Shown here one piece after another: positions 56,133-64,000 of a DNA stretch of 64,000 nucleotides. How positions within the stretch are numbered: position 1 is the stretch's first letter; the number at the start of each line of letters is the position of its first letter. The stretch lies in assembly GCF_900107105.1 (NCBI RefSeq), contig NZ_FNOT01000006.1, positions 186,001 through 250,000 of the forward strand, read 5' to 3'. Origin of the DNA: Geodermatophilus africanus. GTDB taxonomy: Bacteria; Actinomycetota; Actinomycetes; Mycobacteriales; Geodermatophilaceae. The notes under the pieces were generated by a model that was not told where the DNA came from, made no database searches, and worked only from the letters and a program-made list of their open reading frames with translations. The translations under genes and the position numbers were made by a program.

Positions 56133-57517
56133 CAGGTGCTCATCCCGGTGGAGGCGTCGGCCGGCTCCTCGGCCGGCGGGGCGGACGACGGGTCGACGGC
56201 CGCCGCGGCGCGGGCGGCCGCCGGGAGGGCCTCCAGCACCCGCTCGACGGCCTCGTCGTCGAGCGCGGCGCTGACGAACCACGACTCGAACGCCGAGGGC
56301 GGCAGGTACACCCCGCGGGCGAGCATCGCGTGGAAGAAGGCGGTGTAGCGAGCGGCGTCCTGCGAACGGGCGTCGTCGTAGTCGCGTACCTGCCGGTCGT
56401 CGGGCACGAAGAAGACCGAGAACATCGAGCCGGCCTGCTGCACCCGGTGCGGGACGCCGGCGGCGAACAGCGCCGCGCTGGCCGCCCCGCGCAGGGTGAC
56501 CGCGACCTGGTCGCAGCGTTCGTAGACCTCGTCGGTGCAGCGCCGCAGCGTGGTCAGGCCCGCGGCGACCGCGACCGGGTTCCCCGACAGCGTGCCCGCC
56601 TGGTACACCGGCCCGGCCGGGGCCAGGTGCTCCATGAGGTCGGCGCGGCCGCCGAAGGCCGCGGCCGGCAGCCCGCCGCCCATGACCTTGCCGAAGGTCA
56701 TCAGGTCGGCGTCCACCGGGTCCAGGCCGTACCAGCCGGAGCGGGAGACGCGGAACCCGGTCATCACCTCGTCGACGATCAGCAGCGCGCCGTGCGCGGC
56801 GGTGACCCGGCGCAGCGCCTGGTTGAAGCCGTCCAGCGGGGGGACGACGCCCATGTTGCCGACCGCGGCCTCGGTGATGACCGCGGCGATCTCGCCGCCC
56901 CGCTCGGCGAAGACGGCCTCGACCGCGGCCGCGTCGTTGTAGGGCAGGACGACGGTGTCGGCGGCGGCACCGGTCGTGACGCCGGGGGTGTCGGGCAGGC
57001 CGAGGGTGGCGACGCCGGAGCCGGCCGAGGCCAGCAGCGCGTCGACGTGGCCGTGGTAGCAGCCGGCGAACTTCACGACGACCCGGCGTCCGGTGACGCC
57101 GCGGGCCAGCCGGACCGCCGAGAGCACCGCCTCGGTGCCGGAGTTGACCAGCCGCACCTCCTCCACCGGCGGCATCCGGCGGACGATCTCCTCGGCCAGC
57201 TCCACCTCGCCCTCGGTCGGGGCGCCGAAGGTCAGGCCGCGGCGGGCGGCGGCGGTGACCGCCTCGACGACGGCCGGGTGGGCGTGGCCGAGGATCAGCG
57301 GCCCCCACGAGGCGACGAGGTCGACGTAGCGGCGGCCGTCGGCGTCGGTGAGGTACGCGCCCTGGCCCTGGGCCATGAAGCGCGGGGTGCCGCCGACGGC
57401 GCCGAAGGCGCGCACGGGGGAGTTCACCCCGCCCGGGGTGACCCGCTGCGCGCGGCCGAACAGGTCGGCCGATGCGGGGGCCTCGTAGGCGTACGGGCGG
57501 CTGTCCAGCGAGGTCAC
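56132..57517 (-). CDS. hemL: Glutamate-1-semialdehyde 2,1-aminomutase
   Basis: 461 residues from GTG 57517 (GTGA overlap with the preceding small membrane protein). PLP enzyme: [80 protein letters not shown], and the PLP lysine in [20 protein letters not shown]. It makes 5-aminolevulinate from the product of HemA. The last ~25 residues are a non-conserved Ala/Pro/Glu tail. Confidence 0.96.
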   Translation of the reverse strand: MTSLDSRPYAYEAPASADLFGRAQRVTPGGVNSPVRAFGAVGGTPRFMAQGQGAYLTDADGRRYVDLVASWGPLILGHAHPAVVEAVTAAARRGLTFGAPTEGEVELAEEIVRRMPPVEEVRLVNSGTEAVLSAVRLARGVTGRRVVVKFAGCYHGHVDALLASAGSGVATLGLPDTPGVTTGAAADTVVLPYNDAAAVEAVFAERGGEIAAVITEAAVGNMGVVPPLDGFNQALRRVTAAHGALLIVDEVMTGFRVSRSGWYGLDPVDADLMTFGKVMGGGLPAAAFGGRADLMEHLAPAGPVYQAGTLSGNPVAVAAGLTTLRRCTDEVYERCDQVAVTLRGAASAALFAAGVPHRVQQAGSMFSVFFVPDDRQVRDYDDARSQDAARYTAFFHAMLARGVYLPPSAFESWFVSAALDDEAVERVLEALPAAARAAAAVDPSSAPPAEEPADASTGMST

Positions 57518-58017
57518 GCCTCCAGTGTCCCCTCCCTCCCCGGCGGGCCGCCGGGGACGTCCGACACAGCCGCGAGCAGAGCCCGCGACAGCGCCACCGG
57601 GTCGCGGGTGGGCACCAGCACGGTGCGCCCGTCGGTGGTCCGCAGCGGCAGCCCGGACCGGCCGCGGGGCAGCGACCAGCCGCCGCCGAGCACCGGGGCG
57701 CCGGCGTCCACCCCCGCCGTCCCGGCGCCGACCGCGCGCAGGTGCGCGGCGTCGACCGCGGCCAGCGGCACCCGCTCGGGGCCGACCGACAGCGCCGGCT
57801 CGTCGCCGACGGCGTCGACCCGCACCGTCCAAGCCCGGCGGGCCGAGACGACGCCGGCCGCCACCACGCCCGGGACGGCGACCACCGCCAGCACCCACAC
57901 GAGCCGCGGCAGGTCGGGGCCGGGCAGGACGGCGGCCAGGACGGCGACGAGCCCGAGGACCCCGGCGGCCAGCCCGAGCGGCCGCCAGGAGCCCCCGGGC
58001 TCGACGTACGGGCTCAC
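57514..58017 (-). CDS. Small membrane protein in the hem operon
   Basis: 167 residues, GTG start. Two transmembrane helices (about 12-32 and 38-58) are followed by a beta-rich domain ([40 protein letters not shown]). The architecture resembles DUF3093-type actinobacterial proteins, but I cannot confirm the family. Overlaps hemB and hemL by GTGA on both sides, so it is made together with haem enzymes. Confidence 0.65.
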   Translation of the reverse strand: MSPYVEPGGSWRPLGLAAGVLGLVAVLAAVLPGPDLPRLVWVLAVVAVPGVVAAGVVSARRAWTVRVDAVGDEPALSVGPERVPLAAVDAAHLRAVGAGTAGVDAGAPVLGGGWSLPRGRSGLPLRTTDGRTVLVPTRDPVALSRALLAAVSDVPGGPPGREGTLEA

Positions 58018-59003
58018 CGGAGCCAGCGCGCCGCCTCCACCGCCCAGTAGGTGAGCACGGTGCCCGCGCCCGCCCGCCGGATGGCCGTCAGCGTCTCCAG
58101 GACCGCGCGCTGCCGGTCCACCCAGCCGTTGGCGGCGGCCGCCTCGAGCATCGCGTACTCGCCGCTGACCTGGTACGCGCTGACCGGGACGTCGACGGCG
58201 TCGGCCACCCGGGCCACGATGTCGAGGTAGGGCAGCGCGGGCTTGACCATGACCGCGTCGGCGCCCTCGGCCAGGTCCTGCGCGACCTCGCGCAGCGCCT
58301 CGTCGGCGTTGGGCGGGTCCATCTGGTAGGTCGAGCGGTCGCCGAACTGCGGTGCGCCCTCGGCGGCCTCGCGGAACGGGCCGTAGAAGCCCGAGGCGTA
58401 CTTCGCGGCGTAGGCCAGGATCGGCGTCTCCTGGAACGCGGCGCCGTCCAGCGCCCGCCGGATCGCCGCGACCTGGCCGTCCATCATCCCGCTGGGCGCG
58501 ATGACGTGGGCCCCGGCCCGGGCCTGGGCGATCGCGACGGCGGCGTAGCGGTCCAGCGTCGGGTCGTTGTCAACGACGCCGGCCGGGGTGACCAGCCCGC
58601 AGTGGCCGTGGTCGGTGTACTCGCACAGGCACAGGTCGGCCATGAGCACCAGCTCGTCGCCGAGGTCGGCGCGCAGCTGCTGCAGCGCGACGTTGACGAT
58701 CCCGTCGGCGGCGTCCGCCTGGGAGCCGACGGCGTCCTTCTCCGCCGGGATGCCGAACAGGATCAGCCCGCCGATGCCGGCCTCGGCCGCCTCGTGCGCG
58801 GCCTTCCGCAGCGAGTCGGGGGTGTGCTGGACGACGCCGGGCATCGAGCTGATCGGCTGCGGCTCGTCGATGCCCTCCTTGACGAACACCGGCAGCACCA
58901 GGTCGGCCGGGGATAGCCGGGTCTGCGCGGTGAGCCGCCGCAGCGCGGGCGTCGACCGCAGCCGACGCCCGCGCGCGAAGCCGGGACCGGCGCCGCCGAT
59001 CAC
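58014..59003 (-). CDS. hemB: Delta-aminolevulinic acid dehydratase
   Basis: 329 residues from GTG 59003. Porphobilinogen synthase: the zinc-type Cys cluster [16 protein letters not shown], the two Schiff-base lysines in [17 protein letters not shown] and [17 protein letters not shown], and [18 protein letters not shown]. Condenses two ALA to porphobilinogen. Overlaps hemD by GTGA. Confidence 0.97.
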   Translation of the reverse strand: MIGGAGPGFARGRRLRSTPALRRLTAQTRLSPADLVLPVFVKEGIDEPQPISSMPGVVQHTPDSLRKAAHEAAEAGIGGLILFGIPAEKDAVGSQADAADGIVNVALQQLRADLGDELVLMADLCLCEYTDHGHCGLVTPAGVVDNDPTLDRYAAVAIAQARAGAHVIAPSGMMDGQVAAIRRALDGAAFQETPILAYAAKYASGFYGPFREAAEGAPQFGDRSTYQMDPPNADEALREVAQDLAEGADAVMVKPALPYLDIVARVADAVDVPVSAYQVSGEYAMLEAAAANGWVDRQRAVLETLTAIRRAGAGTVLTYWAVEAARWLR

Positions 59004-60538
59004 CTCGGCTCGCCGCCCTCCGCCTCGCGGAGCGACCGGGCGTGCTCGGCCAGCGCGTCGACCAGCGGGCCGACGGCGGCGGTCTCGGGCTGGACGTCGA
59101 CCCGCAGGCCGAACTCCTGCGCCGTGGCCGCGGTCTGCGGACCGATCACCGCGACGACGGTCCTGGCGTGCGGCTTGCCGGCGATGCCGACGAGGTTGCG
59201 CACGGTGCTCGACGAGGTGAAGCACACCGCGTCGAAGCCGCCGCCCTTGATCGCCTCGCGGACCGGGGCGGGCGGCGGGGCGGCCCGGACGGTGCGGTAG
59301 GCGGTGACGTCGTCGATCTCCCAGCCGCGCTCCTTGAGGCCCGCGGCGAGGGTCTCGGTGGCGATGTCGGCGCGCGGCAGCAGCACGCGGTCGATCGGGT
59401 CGAGCACGTCGTCGTACTCGGGGAAGTCGGTCAGCAGGCCCTCGCTGGACTGCTGCCCGGTGGGCACCAGCTCGGGCACGATGCCGAAGGCGCGGACCGC
59501 ATCGGCGGTGGACTCGCCGACGCAGGCGACCTTGACGCCGGCGAAGGCGCGGGCGTCCAGGCCCAGCTCGACGAACTTCTCCCGGACGGCCCTCACCGCG
59601 TTGACGGAGGTGAAGACGATCCAGCCGTAGCGGCCGGTGACCAGGCCCTTGATCGCGCGGTCCATCTGCGCGGGGCTGCGCGGCGGCTCGACGGCGATCG
59701 TCGGGACCTCGACCGGGACGGCGCCGTAGGCCCGCAGCCGGTCGCTCATCCCGCCGGCCTGGTCCTTGGTGCGGGGCACCAGCACCCGCCAGCCGAACAG
59801 CGGCCGGCTCTCCCACCAGGACAGTTTGGCGCGCTTGTCGACGGCCGAGCCCACCGTGGCCACGACCGGTCCGCTGACCGCGTCCAGCCCGGCGGTCTTC
59901 TCCGCGACGGCGGCGAGCCTGGCGACCACGCTCTTCTGCCCGGTGCCCGAGCCGCCGGTGGTGACCACCACCGGGGTGGCGCCGGTCAGGCCGCCCTCGA
60001 CCAGCCGTGCGGCCGCGTCGGGGAGGTCCTCGGCGTTGCCCCGCAGCACCAGCGGCGCGTCCAGGCTCCTCGCCGCGGCGGCGAGCGCCGCCACGTCGGC
60101 CTCGCCGCCGCGCAGGTCGGCCGACAGCGAGGTGCCCCCGAGGGCGACACCGGCGAAGGCGGGCACGGCGGTCGCGAAGGCGACTCCCGGGACGACGTCG
60201 AAGCCGACCGCGGTGCGGCCGACGGCCAGCACCTCCTTGACCACCGAGTCGGAGGTGAACGGGTCGCCGGCGACCAGCCGGACGACGGTGCCGCCGGACC
60301 GGGCGGCGGCCACGGCGGCCTTGGCGACCTCGGCCGGCTCACCGGTGGCCGGGGTGAACTCCAGCTCCGGCCGGTCGGCGCGGACGGCCTCGGCGATCGC
60401 CGGCGGGACGTCGGGGTCGACGAGGACGGTGTCGGCCGAGGCGAGCGCCGCGGTGGCCCGGGCGGTCAGCATCCCGGGGTCGCCCGGGCCGGCGCCGACG
60501 AAGACGACCCTGCCGGCCGCGCCGTTCTTGCGCGTCAT
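59000..60538 (-). CDS. hemD: Uroporphyrinogen-III synthase with N-terminal SUMT-like domain
   Basis: 512 residues. The N-terminal half (about 8-235) has the methyltransferase fold (VVFVGAGPGDPGMLTARATA, DVVPGVAFATAVPAF) but lacks the GGDPFVFGRGGEE and GIPLTHR-type signatures of active SUMT (here VAGDPFTSDSVVKE), so methylation of uroporphyrinogen is doubtful. The C-terminal half (about 250-505) is a HemD domain (GWRVLVPRTKDQAGGMSDRL, YGWIVFTSVNAVRAV, VCFTSSSTVRNLVG). Such fusions are usual in actinobacteria. Confidence 0.9.
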   Translation of the reverse strand: MTRKNGAAGRVVFVGAGPGDPGMLTARATAALASADTVLVDPDVPPAIAEAVRADRPELEFTPATGEPAEVAKAAVAAARSGGTVVRLVAGDPFTSDSVVKEVLAVGRTAVGFDVVPGVAFATAVPAFAGVALGGTSLSADLRGGEADVAALAAAARSLDAPLVLRGNAEDLPDAAARLVEGGLTGATPVVVTTGGSGTGQKSVVARLAAVAEKTAGLDAVSGPVVATVGSAVDKRAKLSWWESRPLFGWRVLVPRTKDQAGGMSDRLRAYGAVPVEVPTIAVEPPRSPAQMDRAIKGLVTGRYGWIVFTSVNAVRAVREKFVELGLDARAFAGVKVACVGESTADAVRAFGIVPELVPTGQQSSEGLLTDFPEYDDVLDPIDRVLLPRADIATETLAAGLKERGWEIDDVTAYRTVRAAPPPAPVREAIKGGGFDAVCFTSSSTVRNLVGIAGKPHARTVVAVIGPQTAATAQEFGLRVDVQPETAAVGPLVDALAEHARSLREAEGGEPR

Positions 60539-60623
60539 GTCCTGCTCCTGGTTCTGGCCCCGGAGGGCTCGTGTGCGGGGGTACGGGGGTGCCGGGGCTG
60601 CTGCCCGGCCGCGGGGGAAGTGG

Positions 60624-61562
60624 TCATCGGGAAGCCGCCATCAGCTCGGCGGCGCCGCGGTCGAGCAGTTCCGCGGCCAGCCCCCGGCCCAGCCGCTCGG
60701 CCTCGGCGGGCGGCCCGGTGAGCGAGCCGCGCACGCCGTCGCTGCCGTCGAGTGCGGTGACCGAGGCGCGCAGGAACAGCTCGGGGCCGTCCTCGCCCTC
60801 GGCGAGTTCGGCGTACGCGGCGACCGGCGCGCTGCACCCGGCCTCCAGCGCCGACAACGTCGTCCGCTCGGCGACGACGCAGCACCGTGTGCCGGCGTCG
60901 TCGAGGGCGGCCAGCAGCTCCCGGGTGCGCTCGTCGTCGCCGCGGCACTCCACGGCCAGCGCGCCCTGCGCCGGCGCGGGGAGGACCTGCAGCGGGTCGA
61001 GGGTCTCGGTGACGGCGGACAGCCGGCCGAGCCGGGTCAGCCCGGCGCGGGCGAGCACGACGGCGTCCAGGTCACCCGGCACCACGCGGGCCAGGCGGGT
61101 GTCGACGTTGCCGCGGATCGGCACCACCTCGAGGCCCAGCCCGAGCGCGCGCAGCTGGGCGACCCGGCGCGGCGCGCCGGTGCCGACCCGCGAGCCCGGT
61201 GGGAGCTCGCCCAGGGTCAGGCCGTCGCGGGCGACCAGCGCGTCCCGCGGGTCCTCCCGGGGTGGGACGGCGGCGATGGTCAGCCCCGGCTCGGGCAGCG
61301 TGGGCAGGTCCTTGTAGCTGTGGACGGCGACGTCGACGGTGCCCTCGAGCAGCGCCTCCCGGATCGCGGTCACGAAGACGCCGGTGCCGCCGAGCTGCGC
61401 GATCGCGGCCGAGGAGCGGTCGCCCTCGGTGCTGATGGGCACCAGCTCGACGGGGACGCCGCTGGCCGCGGTGATCGCGTCGGCGACCGCCTGCGACTGG
61501 GTCGTCGCCAGCCGGCTGGCGCGGGTGCCGAGCCGGATGGTCCCCGTGGACAGGACCGTCAT
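60624..61562 (-). CDS. hemC: Porphobilinogen deaminase
   Basis: 312 residues. Signatures: [63 protein letters not shown] and the dipyrromethane cofactor Cys in [16 protein letters not shown]. It links four porphobilinogens into hydroxymethylbilane for HemD. Its ATG overlaps the hemA stop by 4 bp. Confidence 0.96.
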   Translation of the reverse strand: MTVLSTGTIRLGTRASRLATTQSQAVADAITAASGVPVELVPISTEGDRSSAAIAQLGGTGVFVTAIREALLEGTVDVAVHSYKDLPTLPEPGLTIAAVPPREDPRDALVARDGLTLGELPPGSRVGTGAPRRVAQLRALGLGLEVVPIRGNVDTRLARVVPGDLDAVVLARAGLTRLGRLSAVTETLDPLQVLPAPAQGALAVECRGDDERTRELLAALDDAGTRCCVVAERTTLSALEAGCSAPVAAYAELAEGEDGPELFLRASVTALDGSDGVRGSLTGPPAEAERLGRGLAAELLDRGAAELMAASR

Positions 61563-62935
61563 GCCGTACCCCCGGGGCGCAGCTCGTCGGGGTCGACGGT
61601 GACGGCCTCGGCCAGGTTGGTCCGCGCCGGCAGGACCTCCGCGTCGATGCCCAACCCGAACAGCGCCCGCAGTGCGTCGGCGTAGTCCACGCCGCCAGGG
61701 GCGCTGGCCAGCTCCTTGACCCGCACCGTCGGCTCGTGCAGCAGCTTGTCGACGACGCGGCGCACGGTGCGGGCCACCTCGGTGCGGGCGCGGGCGTCCA
61801 GGTCGGGCAGCCGGGCCGCGAGCCGCAGCAGCTCGGCGTCGACCACCTCGGCGGCCTGGCTGCGCAGCGCGGAGACCGTCGGCGCGACCGCGGCGGCCTG
61901 CCGCTCGGCGCGCAGCAGCGCGGTCTCGGCCTCGATGAGGGCGTGCGCCGCGGCGACGTCGTCGGCCGCCACCGGGCTCGCGGACGCGTGCCCGTCGGCA
62001 CCGCGCTCGCCCTGCAGGAGGGCCAGGTCGACCACGTGCACGCCGGGCAGCGCGGCCACGCCGGGGTCGACGTCGCGCGGCAGGGCCAGGTCGATGACGA
62101 CCAGCGGCCGGTCCGGGCGGGCGGCCCCGATCCTGGACCGCATCGCGCCGGCCACCACGTCGGTGCCGACGACGATGCCCCGTGCGCCGGTGCAGGTGAC
62201 GAGCACGTCGGCGGCGGCGACCTCGGCGGGCAGGTCGGGGAGGTCGACGGCCCGGCCTTCGACGGAGGCCGCCAGTCGCTCGGCGTGCGCGGGCGTGCGG
62301 CTGCTCACGGTCACGGCGGCGCCGCGGCGGGCCAGCGTGGTCGCGGCCAGGGCGCCCATGGAGCCGGCGCCCACCACGAGCACCGGCCGGCCGGCGAGCT
62401 CGCCGATCCGCTCCTCGGCGCGGTCCAAGGACACCGACACCAGCGAGGCGCCGGCCTTGTCGATGCCGGTCTCGGCGTGCACCCGCTTGCCGACCCGCAG
62501 CGCCCGCTGCGCCACCGGGTGCATCGCCCGGCCGACGGTGCCCTGCTCGCGGGCGAGGGCGTAGGCGTGGCGGAGCTGGCCGAGGACCTGCGTCTCCCCC
62601 ACGACCATCGAGTCCAGGCCGGCGGCGACGGTGAACAGGTGCGCGACCGCCTGGTCCTCGTAGTGGACGGTGACGTACGGCGACAGCTCCTCCACCGTGG
62701 CACCGGCCTGGCGGGCCAGCACCCGGCTGACCTCGGTGACGCCGCCGTGGAACCGGTCCACCTCGGCGAAGACCTCGACCCTGTTGCAGGTCGCCAGCAC
62801 CATCGCCTCGCTGACGTGGTCGCTGCCGACCAGCTCGTGCAGCGCCTTGACGGTGTCGTCGGCGCCCATCGCGAACTGCTCGAGCAGCGCCACGGGGGCG
62901 GTCTGGTGGCTCACCCCGACGGCCAGGAGGCTCAC
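61559..62935 (-). CDS. hemA: Glutamyl-tRNA reductase
   Basis: 458 residues from GTG 62935. N-terminal catalytic domain with the active Cys in [40 protein letters not shown], then the NADPH domain ([20 protein letters not shown]) and a C-terminal dimerisation helix. First committed step of haem synthesis, following rex directly, so haem output is tied to redox state. The Shine-Dalgarno (GCGAGGGGG) is in the intercistronic repeat. Confidence 0.96.
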   Translation of the reverse strand: MSLLAVGVSHQTAPVALLEQFAMGADDTVKALHELVGSDHVSEAMVLATCNRVEVFAEVDRFHGGVTEVSRVLARQAGATVEELSPYVTVHYEDQAVAHLFTVAAGLDSMVVGETQVLGQLRHAYALAREQGTVGRAMHPVAQRALRVGKRVHAETGIDKAGASLVSVSLDRAEERIGELAGRPVLVVGAGSMGALAATTLARRGAAVTVSSRTPAHAERLAASVEGRAVDLPDLPAEVAAADVLVTCTGARGIVVGTDVVAGAMRSRIGAARPDRPLVVIDLALPRDVDPGVAALPGVHVVDLALLQGERGADGHASASPVAADDVAAAHALIEAETALLRAERQAAAVAPTVSALRSQAAEVVDAELLRLAARLPDLDARARTEVARTVRRVVDKLLHEPTVRVKELASAPGGVDYADALRALFGLGIDAEVLPARTNLAEAVTVDPDELRPGGTA

Positions 62936-63008
62936 GAGTCCCCCTCGCCGGCGCTCGTCGGACGCGTTCGCCGGACTGCTGTGCTCAAGGGTGAGCTCGC
63001 GAGCTCGC
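62936..63008 (-). repeat. GTGA-bounded 77-bp intercistronic repeat (rex/hemA)
   Basis: 73 nt exactly between the rex stop and hemA start. Coding strand: GTGAGCGAGCTCGCGAGCTC at the rex stop, TGAGCACAGCAGTCCGGCG, GACGAGCGCCGGCGAGGGGG, then the GTGA of hemA. Confidence 0.85.
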
Positions 63009-63674
63009 TCACGCCGTCACCTCCACGCTCGACGCCGCGGCGCCGCGCTGCTGACCGAGGAAGGCGAGCACCTGCAGTTCGACGGAGAGGTCGACCTGGC
63101 GGACGTCGACCCCCGCGGGCGCGTTCAGCGCCACCGGCGCGAAGTTCAAGATGCTCCTCACCCCGGCCGCGGTCAGCCGGTCGCAGACCGGCTGGGCGAC
63201 GTCGGCCGGGGTCGCGATGACCCCGATCGTCGCCGCCGTCGCGGCCACCACCTCGTCGAGCTCGGCCATCGGGCGCACCGGCTGGCCGCCGATCCGCCGG
63301 CCGACGCGGTCGGGGGCGGCGTCGAAGAGCCCGACGAAGCGGAACCCGCGGCTGCCGAACCCGGCGTAGTCGGCCAGGGCGGTGCCCAGGTTGCCGATCC
63401 CCACCAGCACGCAGGGGCGGGACCGCTCGACGCCGAGGACGCGGGCGATGCGGTCGCGCAGCGTGGCCACCTCGTAGCCCACCCCGCGGACCCCGCAGGG
63501 GCCCAGGTGGGAGAGGTCCTTTCGCAGCCCGGCCGGGTTCACGCCCGCCGCCGAGGCGAGCTCACCCGAGGAGACGTTGCTGCGCCCGCCGTCGGCCAGG
63601 CCGGTGAGCACGCGCAGGTACACGGCCAGGCGGGCGACGGTGGCCTCCGGGATCCGGGGCCGGGGTGAGGACAC
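63009..63674 (-). CDS. rex: Redox-sensing transcriptional repressor Rex
   Basis: About 221 residues from GTG 63674 (GGAG six bases upstream); an ATG at 63737 would add 21 residues and cannot be excluded. The winged helix is IPEATVARLAVYLRVLTGLA with VSSGELASAAGVNPAGLRKD, and the Rossmann domain has VLVGIGNLGTALADYAGFGS and GVIATPADVAQPVCDRLTAA. Rex binds TTGTGAAnnnnTTCACAA when NADH is low relative to NAD+. Likely targets in this window are its own operon and menJ-nuo. Order rex-hemA-hemC-hemD matches Streptomyces. Confidence 0.94.
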   Translation of the reverse strand: MSSPRPRIPEATVARLAVYLRVLTGLADGGRSNVSSGELASAAGVNPAGLRKDLSHLGPCGVRGVGYEVATLRDRIARVLGVERSRPCVLVGIGNLGTALADYAGFGSRGFRFVGLFDAAPDRVGRRIGGQPVRPMAELDEVVAATAATIGVIATPADVAQPVCDRLTAAGVRSILNFAPVALNAPAGVDVRQVDLSVELQVLAFLGQQRGAAASSVEVTA

Positions 63675-63783
63675 GCGGCACTCCACAGACGGTCGCGCCC
63701 GGGGTTCCGGCGGGTGCCGGATGCGGTCGAACGACATCGGGGACCCGGGCGGTCGACCGCCCGGCGACCGCCACGGTAACCGC

Positions 63784-63801
63784 TTGTGAACGCAGGAACA
63801 A
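63784..63801. promoter_or_regulatory. Rex operator upstream of rex (imperfect)
   Basis: TTGTGAACGCAGGAACAA: the left half matches the Rex consensus fully and the right half at 5 of 7 positions. It lies 110 bp upstream of the chosen rex start, consistent with autoregulation of rex-hem as known in Streptomyces. Confidence 0.65.
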
Positions 63802-64000
63802 AGTCGCCGGGGGCCAGGAGGCCGCTCCCCAGCGCAGACGTGCCCTGCTGTGGTGGAGACCATACCCCGCGCCCCCCGACCGACCCGCCCGGGCGGGCCG
63901 CGAGCCCTCCGCGGGCCGGCGTTCCGGCGCACTCCCGCGCGGTTCCACCCGCGACCGCGCCGTTGCAGCAGCGCGGGGGCGTCAGGAACGGCGCAGGAGT
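63802..64000. other. Region upstream of rex
   Basis: A minus-strand -10-like TATGGT is at 63864-63859 but no good -35 is seen. Near the edge, a minus-strand stop (TGA 63984-63982) after a basic run may be the end of a neighbouring gene that lies outside the window. Confidence 0.3.

Noticed and set aside
63982-64000. Possible C-terminal end of another minus-strand gene
   Set aside because: Only about five codons before the window edge; too little to annotate.

Overview
This is chromosomal DNA from a very GC-rich actinobacterium. Gene content and order fit the Geodermatophilaceae (Blastococcus, Geodermatophilus, Modestobacter): hadA-hadB beside rpmG, a 14-gene nuo operon, rex followed by hem genes, a complete late menaquinone pathway, and many GTG starts with 4-bp GTGA stop/start overlaps. 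The family assignment is inferred from protein style and synteny; no 16S gene is present.

Layout. 1-1800 (minus): the start of a lipoprotein gene, hadB, hadA, rpmG, tRNA-Met and tRNA-Thr. 1.8-6.8 kb: a membrane GAF-GGDEF-EAL protein, two small genes that share a duplicated 69-bp leader (one encodes a peptide with three GHKWSR repeats), a TadG-like protein, tRNA-Tyr and the c-di-GMP-binding protein YajQ. 6.8-13.3 kb: a decayed integrative island bounded by a perfect 24-bp direct repeat that duplicates the 3' end of yajQ. It holds two GAF-ANTAR genes (one broken), recombinase remnants, a family of small secreted proteins, tRNA-Trp and a nucleotidyltransferase fragment. 13.3-22.3 kb: a class-V aminotransferase, a second GGDEF-EAL protein, HtpX, KorAB and a PQQ-type sugar dehydrogenase lipoprotein.

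22.3-41.3 kb (minus): a respiratory operon running geranylgeranyl reductase, nuoA to nuoN, polyprenyl diphosphate synthase, led by a perfect Rex operator. 41.4-48.7 kb: menG, menF, menD, menC, menE and menA. 48.8-51.0 kb: DUF4229, an Lrp/AsnC regulator and small proteins. 51.3-56.1 kb (minus): cytochrome c maturation (thioredoxin, CcdA, ResB, CcsB) and a histidine phosphatase. 56.1-63.7 kb (minus): rex, hemA, hemC, hemD, hemB, a small membrane protein and hemL, with a second, imperfect Rex site upstream of rex.

Most of the window therefore builds one electron-transport chain: quinone tail and ring, complex I, ferredoxin reduction, haem and cytochrome c assembly, with Rex able to sense NADH/NAD+ and act on at least two of the operons. 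Two dispersed repeat families stand out. One is a 77-bp unit bounded by GTGA, sitting exactly between the stop and start codons of adjacent operon genes (nuoJ/K, nuoF/G, nuoD/E, rex/hemA, and in tandem at ccdA/resB). The other is a longer repeat containing GAAGGACCCC and CTCGCAGGCTCG in at least five gaps.
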